Below are positions 56,823-64,000 of a DNA stretch of 64,000 nt, one piece after another. The number at the start of each line of letters is the position of its first letter. Within the stretch, counting starts at the first letter, position 1. The stretch is from Albimonas pacifica (lineage in GTDB: Bacteria > Pseudomonadota > Alphaproteobacteria > Rhodobacterales > Rhodobacteraceae). A program made the position numbers and the translations under genes. The notes under the pieces were generated by a model, which was not told the origin of the DNA, did no database searches, and worked only from the letters and a program-made list of their open reading frames with translations. The stretch spans positions 1-64,000 of the forward strand of contig NZ_FOQH01000005.1 in the NCBI RefSeq assembly GCF_900113695.1. Reading direction: 5' to 3'.

Positions 56823-57782
56823 ATGCGCTACTTCCCCCTGTTCCTCGACCTGCGCGGCCGCTCGGTGCTGATCCGCGGCGGCGGCGAGACCGCGGCCCAG
56901 AAGGCGCGCCTGTTCCTGCGCACGGAGGCCGAGGTGACGGTGATGTGGCCGGAGCTGAACGAGGAGCTCGCCGCCCTCGCCGCCCAGGGGCGCCTCGCCC
57001 ATCTGCCCGCGCGCGACGACCGCGCCGCGGTGGCGGGCGCCTGGCTCGCCATCGGCGCGAGCGACGTGGACCCCGAGGGCGACGCGGAAATGGCGCGCAA
57101 GGTCCGCCGCTGGGGGCGGGTGGTCAACATCGTCGACCGGCCGGAGCTGTGCACCGCCATCACGCCGGCCATCGTCGACCGCGACCCCCTGGTCGTCGCC
57201 ATCGGCACCGAGGGCGTGGCCCCGGTGCTGGCCCAGCGGGTGAAGACGCTGGCCGAGAGCTTCCTCAGCTCCGCCACCGGCCCGTTCCTCGCAGGCCTCG
57301 CCGAGCTGCGCCCGCGGATGATGGAGACGCCGCTGGAGCCCAGCCCGCGGGCCTTCTGGAACTGGATCATGGACGGCCCCCGCCTGCGCGCCGAGGCGGG
57401 CGACGTCCCGGGCGCGCTGGAGGAGGTGCGCGCGGCGGTGGAGCGCGGCCGGGCCCCGGTCTCGGTCGCGGCCCGGCTGAGCCTGCTGGAGCTGCCGTCG
57501 GACGTCGACCTGATGCCCCTGCGCGCGGTCCGGCGGATGCAGGAGGCGGACCTGGTGGCGCATCCGACCGACGCGCCCGCGGCCGCGCTGGAGCTGGCGC
57601 GGCGGGACGCGGAGCGCTCGGCGGCCGATCCGCTCGACCTCGAGGCGATCCGCGAGGCGCTGGCCGAGGGCGGCCGGGTGGCGGCGCTGGCGCGCGGCGA
57701 GGCGGTCGCGGAGGCGCTGGCGGCGCTCTCGGCGCTGGGCCAGCCGGTGGAGACGATCCGCGCCGGCGCCGCGGGCGGCTGA
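56823..57782 (+). CDS. cysG: Siroheme synthase, precorrin-2 dehydrogenase/ferrochelatase part (319 aa)
   Basis: The N-terminal 200 residues match the Met8p-like half of CysG (FLDLRGRSVLIRGGGETAAQKARLFL; NIVDRPELCTAITPAIVDRDPLVVAIGTEGVAPVLAQRVK), which oxidises precorrin-2 and inserts iron. The usual SGG-SP-LAR motif reads TEGVAPVLAQ, so the regulatory Ser is Ala. The C-terminal 100 residues (SLLELPSDVDLMPLRAVRRMQEADLVAHPTDAPA) keep only a small piece reminiscent of the uroporphyrinogen methyltransferase. A separate cobA would be needed. Start ATG 56823. Confidence 0.85.
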   Translation: MRYFPLFLDLRGRSVLIRGGGETAAQKARLFLRTEAEVTVMWPELNEELAALAAQGRLAHLPARDDRAAVAGAWLAIGASDVDPEGDAEMARKVRRWGRVVNIVDRPELCTAITPAIVDRDPLVVAIGTEGVAPVLAQRVKTLAESFLSSATGPFLAGLAELRPRMMETPLEPSPRAFWNWIMDGPRLRAEAGDVPGALEEVRAAVERGRAPVSVAARLSLLELPSDVDLMPLRAVRRMQEADLVAHPTDAPAAALELARRDAERSAADPLDLEAIREALAEGGRVAALARGEAVAEALAALSALGQPVETIRAGAAGG

Positions 57783-57826
57783 GGGCGCGCAGGATCGCGA
57801 GGACTGCGCCGCGACGAGCGGCGGCG

Positions 57827-57856
57827 GAGGCCCCGGGTCGTGCCCGGGGCGCCCGT
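57827..57856. repeat. CCCGGG-type palindromic repeat (copy 4)
   Basis: GGCCCCGGGTCGTGCCCGGG core, the same unit as in 47941-48107, 45 nt after the cysG stop and between convergent genes. Confidence 0.65.
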
Positions 57857-57924
57857 GGGGCGGGCGTCCGGCAAGCCGAAGACGGCTGCGTCGGGGAAGG
57901 CCCGGGGGTCCTCTCCCGCAGGGA

Positions 57925-59058
57925 TCAGGCGGCGAGGCCGCGGGCGATGAGCATCCGCTGGATGTCCGAGGCGCCCTCGTAGATCTGGCAGACGCGCACG
58001 TCGCGATAGATCCGCTCCACCGGGAAGTCTCGCGTGTAGCCGTAGCCGCCCAGCGTCTGGATGGCGACGGAGCAGACCCGCTCGGCCATCTCGGAGGTGA
58101 AGAGCTTGGCCATCGAGGCCGCCTGCAGGGCCGGGAGGCCCGCATCCTTCACCGAGGCCGCGTGCAGGACCATCTGCCGGCCGGCCTCGACCTGGGTCGC
58201 CATGTCGGCGAGGCGGAAGCCGACGGCCTGGTGCTCGATGATCGGTTTGCCCATCGAGACGCGCTCCTTCGCGTAGCCGACGGCGTAGTCCAGCGCGGCC
58301 TGGGCCATGCCGACGGCCTGGGCGGCGATGCCGATGCGCCCGCCCTCGAGGTTCGACAGCGCGATGCGGTAGCCCTCGCCCTCCTCGCCCAGCAGGTTTT
58401 CCGCAGGGATCTCGAGGTCCTCGAGCGCGATCTGGGCGGTGTCCGACAGGGTCTGACCCAGCTTCTTCTCCAGCGACGCGACCCGCCAGCCGGGGGCGTC
58501 GGTGGGGACGATGAAGGCGGAGATGCCTTTCTTGCCGGCCTCGGGGTCGGTGACGGCGAAGACGATGGCGACGTCGGCGTTCTTGCCCGACGTGATGAAC
58601 TGCTTCACGCCGTTCAGCACGTAGCCCGCGTTGGTGCGCACCGCGCGCGTCCTCAGGGCGGAGGCGTCGGAACCCGCATGCGGCTCGGTCAGGGCGAAGG
58701 CGCCCAGCTTCTCGCCGCGCGCCATCGGGCGCAGCCACTGGTCCTTCTGGGCGTCGGTGCCGTAGCGCAGGATCGGGACGCAGCCGACCGAGTTGTGGAC
58801 CGACATGATCGTCGAGACCGCGCCGTCGCCCCCCGCGATCGCCTCCAGCGCCAGGGCGTAGGCGACATTGTCGGTGAAGGCGCCGTCGAAGTCCTCGGGG
58901 ACCAGCATGCCCATCAGGCCGAGGCCGCCCATCTCCCGGATCACGTCCTTCGGGAACGCGCCGGTCTCGTCCCAGCGGGCGGAGTTGGGGGCCAGCTTCT
59001 CGGCGGCGAAGCGGGCCGCCATGTCGCGAACCATCGCCTGGTCTTCGGTGGGCAGCAT
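57925..59058 (-). CDS. Acyl-CoA dehydrogenase, short-chain/isobutyryl-like (377 aa)
   Basis: Classical acyl-CoA dehydrogenase: [18 protein letters not shown] (about 128-145), [32 protein letters not shown], and the C-terminal catalytic Glu in [22 protein letters not shown]. It therefore uses the standard base, unlike the two other dehydrogenases in this window. Full length. Downstream of an SDR gene on the same strand, 62 nt away with a hairpin between. Confidence 0.95.
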   Translation of the reverse strand: MLPTEDQAMVRDMAARFAAEKLAPNSARWDETGAFPKDVIREMGGLGLMGMLVPEDFDGAFTDNVAYALALEAIAGGDGAVSTIMSVHNSVGCVPILRYGTDAQKDQWLRPMARGEKLGAFALTEPHAGSDASALRTRAVRTNAGYVLNGVKQFITSGKNADVAIVFAVTDPEAGKKGISAFIVPTDAPGWRVASLEKKLGQTLSDTAQIALEDLEIPAENLLGEEGEGYRIALSNLEGGRIGIAAQAVGMAQAALDYAVGYAKERVSMGKPIIEHQAVGFRLADMATQVEAGRQMVLHAASVKDAGLPALQAASMAKLFTSEMAERVCSVAIQTLGGYGYTRDFPVERIYRDVRVCQIYEGASDIQRMLIARGLAA

Positions 59059-59087
59059 CGCGCCTCTCCTCCCTCTGGTCTTGTGGC

Positions 59088-59112
59088 GCCTCCCCGGCCG
59101 GGCCGGGGAGGC
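59088..59112 (-). terminator. Intercistronic hairpin between SDR and acyl-CoA dehydrogenase
   Basis: Perfect 12-bp inverted repeat GCCTCCCCGGCC (59088-59099) and GGCCGGGGAGGC (59101-59112), 8 nt after the SDR stop. No T tract follows, so it may act by partial termination or 3'-end protection. Confidence 0.5.
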
Positions 59113-59120
59113 GGGTGGTC

Positions 59121-59882
59121 TTACTTCGGGGCCATGCGGATCGCGCCGTCCAGCCGGATCGTCTCGCCGTTGAGCATCGGGTTGTCGATGATCGAGAAGG
59201 CCATCTTGGCGTATTCGCTGGGGTCGCCCAGCCGGCTCGGGAACGGCACCTGCGCGCCCAGCGAGCGCTGCGCCTCCTCGGGGAGGGAGGCGAGCAGCGG
59301 GGTCAGGAACAGGCCCGGCGCGATGGTGCAGACCCGGATGCCGGAGCGGGCGAACTCGCGCGCGATGGGGATGGTCATGCCCACGATCCCGCCCTTGGAG
59401 GCGGCGTAGGCGGCCTGGCCGATCTGGCCCTCGTAGGCGGCCACCGAGGCGGTGTTGATGATCACGCCCCGCTCCTCGCCGACCGGGTCCTCGGCCTGGA
59501 TGCGGGCGGCGAACTTGGAGAGCACGTTGAAGGTGCCGATCAGGTTCACGTTGATGATCGAGGCGAACTTCGCCAGCGGCAGCGGGTTGCCGTCGCGGTC
59601 GATGACCTTGGCGGGCGGGCCGATGCCGGCGCAGTTGACCAGGATGCGGGCTTTGCCGTGCAGGCCCTCGGCCTCGGCGATGGCCTGCGAGACCTCGTCC
59701 TCGTCGACCACGTTCACCTTGTGGAAGCTGCCGCCGATGGCCTTGGCCTTCGCGGTCCCCAACTCCTCGTTGAGGTCGAAGATGGCGACCCTGGCGCCCC
59801 TGGCGGCCAGCATCTCGGCCGTCGCCCCGCCCAGGCCCGAGGCCCCGCCGGTGACGATGGCGGCCAGTCCGTCGATCTGCAT
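59121..59882 (-). CDS. Type II 3-hydroxyacyl-CoA dehydrogenase-like SDR (253 aa)
   Basis: NAD(H)-dependent short-chain dehydrogenase similar to HSD17B10/Sc[36 protein letters not shown] (13-42), NCAGIGP, catalytic Ser in [23 protein letters not shown] with Tyr-xxx-Lys (YAASK), and the family-typical end [19 protein letters not shown]. Oxidises 3-hydroxyacyl-CoA in branched-chain or fatty acid breakdown. ATG 59880-59882. Confidence 0.93.
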   Translation of the reverse strand: MQIDGLAAIVTGGASGLGGATAEMLAARGARVAIFDLNEELGTAKAKAIGGSFHKVNVVDEDEVSQAIAEAEGLHGKARILVNCAGIGPPAKVIDRDGNPLPLAKFASIINVNLIGTFNVLSKFAARIQAEDPVGEERGVIINTASVAAYEGQIGQAAYAASKGGIVGMTIPIAREFARSGIRVCTIAPGLFLTPLLASLPEEAQRSLGAQVPFPSRLGDPSEYAKMAFSIIDNPMLNGETIRLDGAIRMAPK

Positions 59883-60031
59883 TCGCTGCGTCTCCTCTCG
59901 TTGCCGCGGGCGCCGACGGGGCCCGCGGGGGTCGTCAGGATCGGTAAAGGGCGCGGGGGGAGGGCGCAAGAGTGTCGGACACTAGCCGCTTCGCCCTGCG
60001 GGGACGGCGCGGGCGAAGGGGGAGGGAGCGG

Positions 60032-60317
60032 ACTACGGGCGCCCTGCGGGCGGGCTTGGCTGGGTCGGCGCTTGTGGGGAGGTCGAGAGGGAATGGCGGG
60101 CGGGGGAGCCTCCGGCGGGCTCCTGACTCACCCAAGAACAAAGCGCCCGCGCCTGTTCTCCGGAGCCGTCTCTCGCTTGGGCTGCCTGAGCGACTCGCCC
60201 CCTCCGGTCAAGGACAAGCCGCCTTCGGCGGTCGCTTCGCGATCCTTGACCGGAGGGGGCGAGTCGCTCTGATCGGCGCTCGCGAGAGACGGCTCCGGAG
60301 AACAGGCGCTCCCGGGG
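60032..60317 (+). repeat. Structured dispersed element, copy C (286 nt)
   Basis: Same orientation as copy A: hairpin module GCCCTGCGGGC (60041-60051), GGAGCC/GGCTCC hairpin (about 60106-60122), ACTCACCCAAGAACAA, then the long hairpin. The outer helix here is CCGTCTCTCGC paired with GCGAGAGACGG, where copy A has CCGTCCATCGC with GCGATGGACGG. The apical helix is CCGCC-TTCG-GGCGG. It lies between the acyl-CoA ligase and SDR genes (gap 59883-60420), the long-hairpin end 103 nt after the ligase stop. Confidence 0.92.
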
Positions 60318-60420
60318 GGAGCCTGTGGCGAGGGGCGCCGGAGGCGGGCGTGGGGGAGAGATGGGCAGCGGGGGCGGCGGCCCGGCGCGCCGGGGGGCGC
60401 GCGGGCTGCCGCGGGGCGGG

Positions 60421-62016
60421 TCAGCCGACCTTGCGCTCGCGGCCGGCCCAGTGGGGGGTGCGCAGGGCGACCTTGTCGATCTTGCCGAGCGGGGTCTGGG
60501 GGAGGGCGTCGACCAGGTGGAAGGACTTCGGCGTGTGCACGCCGCCCTTCCTGGCCTTGACCATCGCGGCGAGCGCTTCGGGGTCGAGCGTCGCGCCGGC
60601 CCTGGGGACCACGTAGGCGCAGACGGCCTCGCCCCATTTCTCGTCCGGGATGCCGATCACCGCGGCCATGGCGACGTCGGGATGCTCGGCCAGCGCGTCC
60701 TCGACCTCGCGCGGGTAGACGTTGAAGCCGCCCGAGACGATCATGTCCTTGCGCCGGTCGACGATGTAGAGGCGCCCTTCGGCGTCGCGCACCGCCACGT
60801 CGCCGGTGCGCAGCCAGCCGTCGCCCAGGGTCTCGGCCGTCAGGTCGGGGCGCTGGTAGTAGCCCTCCATCACCTGCGGGGCCTGGACCGAGATCTCGCC
60901 GGGCATGCCTTGCGGCACGTCGTTGCCCTCGGGGTCCAGCAGGCGGACGGTGGCCGAGGAGACGGCGAAGCCGCAGGCCGACAGCAGCTCGGGGCGGCTC
61001 ACGTCATGGTCGGCGACCGGCAGGACCGCGATCGGGTAGCACTCGGTCTGGCCGTAGAGCTGGGCGAAGACCGGGCCGAATTTCGCGATGGCCTCGCCCA
61101 GGCGGGTGGGGGACATCGGCGCGGCGCCGTAGAGCACCATCTCGAGGCTGCTCACGTCGCGGGTCGCCATGTCGGGATGGTCGAGCAGCGCGTAGATCAT
61201 CGTCGGCACGAGCAGGGTCATCGAGATCTTCTCGGCCTCGATCGTCGCCAGCACCCTGGCCGGGTCGAAGCCGTTCATCAGGTGGATCGTGCCGCCCTTC
61301 AGAAGCGTAGGCGTGATCTTGGTGCCCGCCACGTGGGAGATCGGGGCGACGGCGAGATAGCGCGGCTGCGGGGGCAGGTCGAAATCCGCCATCACGGCCA
61401 GCGTGATCTTGCCGGCCCCGCCGGCGGTGCGCATCACCCCCTTGGGCCGCCCGGTGGTGCCGCCGGTGAAATTGTAATGCGCAGGCTGGCGCGGGTCGGA
61501 GCGGTTGATCGGCGCGCAGTCGGGCTCCGCCGCAGCGGCGGCGAGCAGGTCGGTTCCGTAGTCGGCCGGACCCAGGGTGAGAAACGTCGCGCCGGGGTGG
61601 TCGGCCTGCAGCTCGGCCCCGCGCGGGGCGTGATCGGCGGCGTCGACGATCACCACCTGGGCGCCCAGCTCCGCGATCTGGGCGGTCTGGGCCTCGCGCG
61701 CGCCGAGCGGGTGCAGCATCGTCGTGGCCCCGCCGAGCGCGATGTTGGCCACGCTGGAGCACCAGGACTCGGGCCGGTTCGCCGAGAGGATCGCGGTGCG
61801 CGAGCCGGGGCCGACCCCGTGGCGCTCCAGCACCCGCTGGATGCGGGCGATCAGGCCCGCGGTCTGCGCATAGGTCAGGTCCAGCCGGTCGGAGCGGAAG
61901 GCCACGCGTCCCGGGTGGCGGGCCAGCGCCCGGAACACCAGCGTCGAGTCGGTGGGCGTGTCGTGGACGGCTGCGGGCACGGCCGGGGCCTCGGCCTGGG
62001 GCTCGGTCGTCGTCAT
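60421..62016 (-). CDS. AMP-forming acyl-CoA ligase (531 aa)
   Basis: ANL-superfamily ligase (acid + ATP + CoA to acyl-CoA + AMP + PPi). P-loop-like FTGGTTGRPKGV (about 205-216), YGQTECYP (A5), GWLRTGDVAVRDAEGRLYIVDRRKDMIVSGGFNVYPREVED (A7-A8 hinge) and PLGKIDK with the catalytic Lys (A10). Preceding the SDR and dehydrogenase genes on the same strand, it may supply their CoA ester, although 538 nt and an element copy intervene. Chain-length preference unknown. Confidence 0.95.
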   Translation of the reverse strand: MTTTEPQAEAPAVPAAVHDTPTDSTLVFRALARHPGRVAFRSDRLDLTYAQTAGLIARIQRVLERHGVGPGSRTAILSANRPESWCSSVANIALGGATTMLHPLGAREAQTAQIAELGAQVVIVDAADHAPRGAELQADHPGATFLTLGPADYGTDLLAAAAAEPDCAPINRSDPRQPAHYNFTGGTTGRPKGVMRTAGGAGKITLAVMADFDLPPQPRYLAVAPISHVAGTKITPTLLKGGTIHLMNGFDPARVLATIEAEKISMTLLVPTMIYALLDHPDMATRDVSSLEMVLYGAAPMSPTRLGEAIAKFGPVFAQLYGQTECYPIAVLPVADHDVSRPELLSACGFAVSSATVRLLDPEGNDVPQGMPGEISVQAPQVMEGYYQRPDLTAETLGDGWLRTGDVAVRDAEGRLYIVDRRKDMIVSGGFNVYPREVEDALAEHPDVAMAAVIGIPDEKWGEAVCAYVVPRAGATLDPEALAAMVKARKGGVHTPKSFHLVDALPQTPLGKIDKVALRTPHWAGRERKVG

Positions 62017-62260
62017 CTCTCTCCTCCCGGCGCGCTGTTTTCCTGCAGGCCCCGGGGCCCGGGGAGGGGACGCGCCGCGCCGATGCGTCGTGCCCTCGGT
62101 CAGTCTTCCTTATGGCGCCTCGCGCGGACGAGCGCGACGTCCGTTGCGACGACCGCGGCGCGGCGGGACCGGCCCCGGGCGCCGGGATCGGGGCGCTGGA
62201 CGGGGCGGCGCCGCTCTGCGATCACCGGGGCTCCCCGATCCCGGAACCGGAGCCCCCCCG
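62017..62260. other. Divergent promoter region between ligase and peptidase T
   Basis: 244 nt with no gene. Promoters for both flanking genes are expected. The only AT-richer part is near 62100-62115 (TCAGTCTTCCTTATGG). No clear -35/-10 pair was found. Confidence 0.4.
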
Positions 62261-63514
62261 ATGACCGCCGAACGCCACCGCGAGCTCGAAGCGCGCCTCG
62301 TGCGCTACGCCGCCGTCGACACCCAGAGCGACGAGACCGCGGCCGGCTCGCCCTCGACCGAGATCCAGCTCGACCTGCAGCGGATGCTGGTCGCCGAGCT
62401 GGAGGAGATCGGGGCGCAGGAGGTGACGCTGACCCCCTACGGCGCGGTGCTGGCGACGATCCCCGCCTCGGAGGGCGTCGAGGCGCCCACGCTGGGGCTG
62501 CTCGCGCATGTCGACACCGCGCCGGCCTTCCGGGCGACCGGCGTCAAGCCGCGGGTGATCCGCAACTGGAACGGCGGGCCGATCACCTATCCCGACGCGC
62601 CCGACCTGGTGCTGAGCCCCGAGGTCTCGCCCTACCTGGCGGGCAAGGAGGGCGAAGACATCGTGGTCGCCTCCGGGACCACGCTGCTGGGGGCGGACGA
62701 CAAGGCGGGGGTGGCGATCATCATGACCGCCGCGCGGGCGCTGCTGGCCGATCCCGCGCGGCCCCGGCCGCGGATCCGCATCGCCTTCACCCCCGACGAG
62801 GAGATCGGGCGCGGGGTCGACGCGCGCCTGCCCAAGGACCTCGGCGCCGACTTCGCCTTCACCTTCGACGGCGCGCGCAAGGGCGAGATCGAGTTCGAGA
62901 GCTTCTCGGCCGACGCCGCCCTGGTGCGGATCGAGGGGGTGGCCACCCATCCCGGCTGGGCCAAGGACAAGCTGGTCAACGCCCTGCACCTGGCGGCGAA
63001 GATCGTGCAGACCCTGCCGCAGGCGACCCTGACGCCCGAGACGACCTCGGGCCGCGAGGGGTTCCTGCATGTCTACAAGCTCGAGGGCACGGCTGCGCAG
63101 GCCGAGATCGGCGTCATCCTGCGCGACTTCGAACTGGAGGCGCTGGAGCGTCACGGCGCCCTGCTGCGCGCGGTCTGCGAGGCGGCGCAGCTCGGCGAGC
63201 CGCGGGCCCGCATCAGCTGCGAGATCCGGCCCCAGTACCGCAACATGCGCTACTGGCTGGAGACGGACATGACGCCCGTCGAGCTCGCCCGCGCCGCCTG
63301 CCGGGCGGAGGGGATCGAGCCGGTCTCGACGCCCATCCGCGGCGGCACCGACGGCTCGCGCCTGACGGAGATGGGGGTTCCGACGCCGAACCTCTTCACC
63401 GGCATGACCGAGATCCACGGGCCGCTGGAGTGGATCAGCGTCCAGGACATGGCCGCCGCGACCGGCGTCTGCCTGCGGCTCGCGGAGCTGGCGGCGGGCG
63501 CCGCCGCCGACTGA
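62261..63514 (+). CDS. pepT: Peptidase T, tripeptide aminopeptidase (417 aa)
   Basis: M20B zinc aminopeptidase releasing the N-terminal residue of tripeptides. Metal-site motifs: LLAHVDTAPAF (about 84-94), TLLGADDKAGVAIIM (about 143-157), FTPDEEIGRGVD (about 179-190), FDGARKGEIEFESF and the C-terminal RGGTDGSRLTEMGVPTPNLFTG. ATG 62261 fits the family start (ELEARLVRYAAVDTQSDE). The Shine-Dalgarno is weak. Cytoplasmic. Confidence 0.96.
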   Translation: MTAERHRELEARLVRYAAVDTQSDETAAGSPSTEIQLDLQRMLVAELEEIGAQEVTLTPYGAVLATIPASEGVEAPTLGLLAHVDTAPAFRATGVKPRVIRNWNGGPITYPDAPDLVLSPEVSPYLAGKEGEDIVVASGTTLLGADDKAGVAIIMTAARALLADPARPRPRIRIAFTPDEEIGRGVDARLPKDLGADFAFTFDGARKGEIEFESFSADAALVRIEGVATHPGWAKDKLVNALHLAAKIVQTLPQATLTPETTSGREGFLHVYKLEGTAAQAEIGVILRDFELEALERHGALLRAVCEAAQLGEPRARISCEIRPQYRNMRYWLETDMTPVELARAACRAEGIEPVSTPIRGGTDGSRLTEMGVPTPNLFTGMTEIHGPLEWISVQDMAAATGVCLRLAELAAGAAAD

Positions 63515-63574
63515 CCGCCCTCCCGCCGCGGCGCGCCCCCGCCCGCCGCCGGCCCCGCGGCTGCCCCATGCGCC

Positions 63575-63862
63575 CCCGGGAGCGCCTGTTCTCCGGAGCC
63601 GTCTCTCGCGGATGCCGATCAGAGCGACTCGTCCCGGCCGGTCAAGGATCGCGAAGCGACCGCGCCTGCGCGGCTCGTCCTTGACCGGCCGGGGCGAGTC
63701 GCTCAGGCATCCATCGGCGAGAGACGGCTCCGGGGAACAGGCGCGGGCGCATTGTTCTTGGGTGAGTCAGGAGCCTGCCGGAGGCTCCCCCGCCAGCCCG
63801 TCCCTCGTCGCTTCTCCCCCCACGCGACGCAGCCAAGCCCGCCCGCAGGGCGCCTGTAGTCC
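63575..63862 (-). repeat. Structured dispersed element, copy D (288 nt)
   Basis: Orientation as copy B. The long hairpin begins 60 nt after the pepT stop (GCGCCTGTTCTCCGG at 63583) and runs to about 63745, followed by TTGTTCTTGGGTGAGTC, the GGAGCC/GGCTCC hairpin (63770-63788) and the GCCAAGCCCGCCCGC module (63832-63846). The inner stem is TCCCGGCC opposite GGCCGGGG, different from A/C and B but still paired (one T-G wobble). The remaining 63863-64000 shows no gene. Confidence 0.92.
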
Positions 63863-64000
63863 GCCCGCCCCGCCAGGGGCGGTCTTGCCCGCTTGGGTCC
63901 GGGGGGCTCGACGTTCCCGGCGCCCCGGGTCGCAGGCGCCTTGCTGCCATGCAGCATCTGCAAGGCGGGACTGCGTGCGGATGCGAAATCGTCGCGTGCG

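Overview
The window is a very GC-rich (roughly 73-75 % by eye) chromosomal segment of an alphaproteobacterium, most likely a member of Rhodobacterales. The evidence is gene content (phnGHIJKLNM with a divergent PhnF, a VPLPA-CTERM protein, RTX protein, TRAP transporter, the uvrA, coaD, cyclophilin, queA and lpd genes close together), CTTGAC-type -35 boxes and a LexA-like GTTC-N7-GTTT box before uvrA. The genus cannot be fixed from the sequence alone. No rRNA, tRNA or CRISPR array was seen.

Layout. 1-300: 5' part of an IS3-type transposase orfA running off the left edge. 482-6107 (minus): a translationally coupled acyl-CoA catabolic operon (NDP-forming acyl-CoA ligase, two MaoC-type hydratase subunits, a thiolase-fold protein without its nucleophilic Cys, a DUF35 zinc-ribbon/OB protein, an acyl-CoA dehydrogenase). 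This set resembles the hydratase/retro-aldolase modules of steroid side-chain degradation more than ordinary beta-oxidation. 6339-7908: an SMP-30 lactonase and a VPLPA-CTERM exported protein. 8047-12494 (minus): tetR, dctP, dctQ, then a 733-nt GC-rich gap with a 27-bp tandem repeat, then dctM. 12928-20534: ferredoxin reductase, ssb, ppk2, uvrA, a CBS protein, coaD. 20553-31471: c-di-GMP phosphodiesterase, periplasmic cyclophilin, small membrane protein, queA, RTX protein, MFS transporter, DUF924, lpd. 31628-39087 (minus): VIT-family transporter, mrdA, mreD, mreC, a beta-barrel protein and mreB. 39601-43725: monooxygenase-like ABM protein, IclR regulator, CoA transferase plus acyl-CoA dehydrogenase. 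44044-47820 (minus): an operon with a glutathione theme (flavin 2-hydroxyacid dehydrogenase, GST, hydratase, DUF486, ChaC-like). 48147-55943: C-P lyase operon with an embedded NIPSNAP gene and divergent phnF. 56147-63514: GNAT, siroheme synthase N-terminal part, acyl-CoA dehydrogenase, SDR, acyl-CoA ligase, peptidase T.

The most unusual signal is non-coding. Four copies of a roughly 273-288-nt element (12562-12834, 24538-24820, 60032-60317, 63575-63862) each form one long hairpin with about 66-nt arms plus two smaller hairpins. The copies differ from one another by paired, compensatory changes in at least three helices, so the fold itself appears conserved. Three of the four copies sit 60-105 nt after a stop codon with the long hairpin facing that gene. 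Two other large imperfect palindromes (43744-44035 and 50602-50749), a family of short CCCCGGG palindromes, and several extremely GC-rich spacers that share words with each other make up most of the remaining intergenic DNA.
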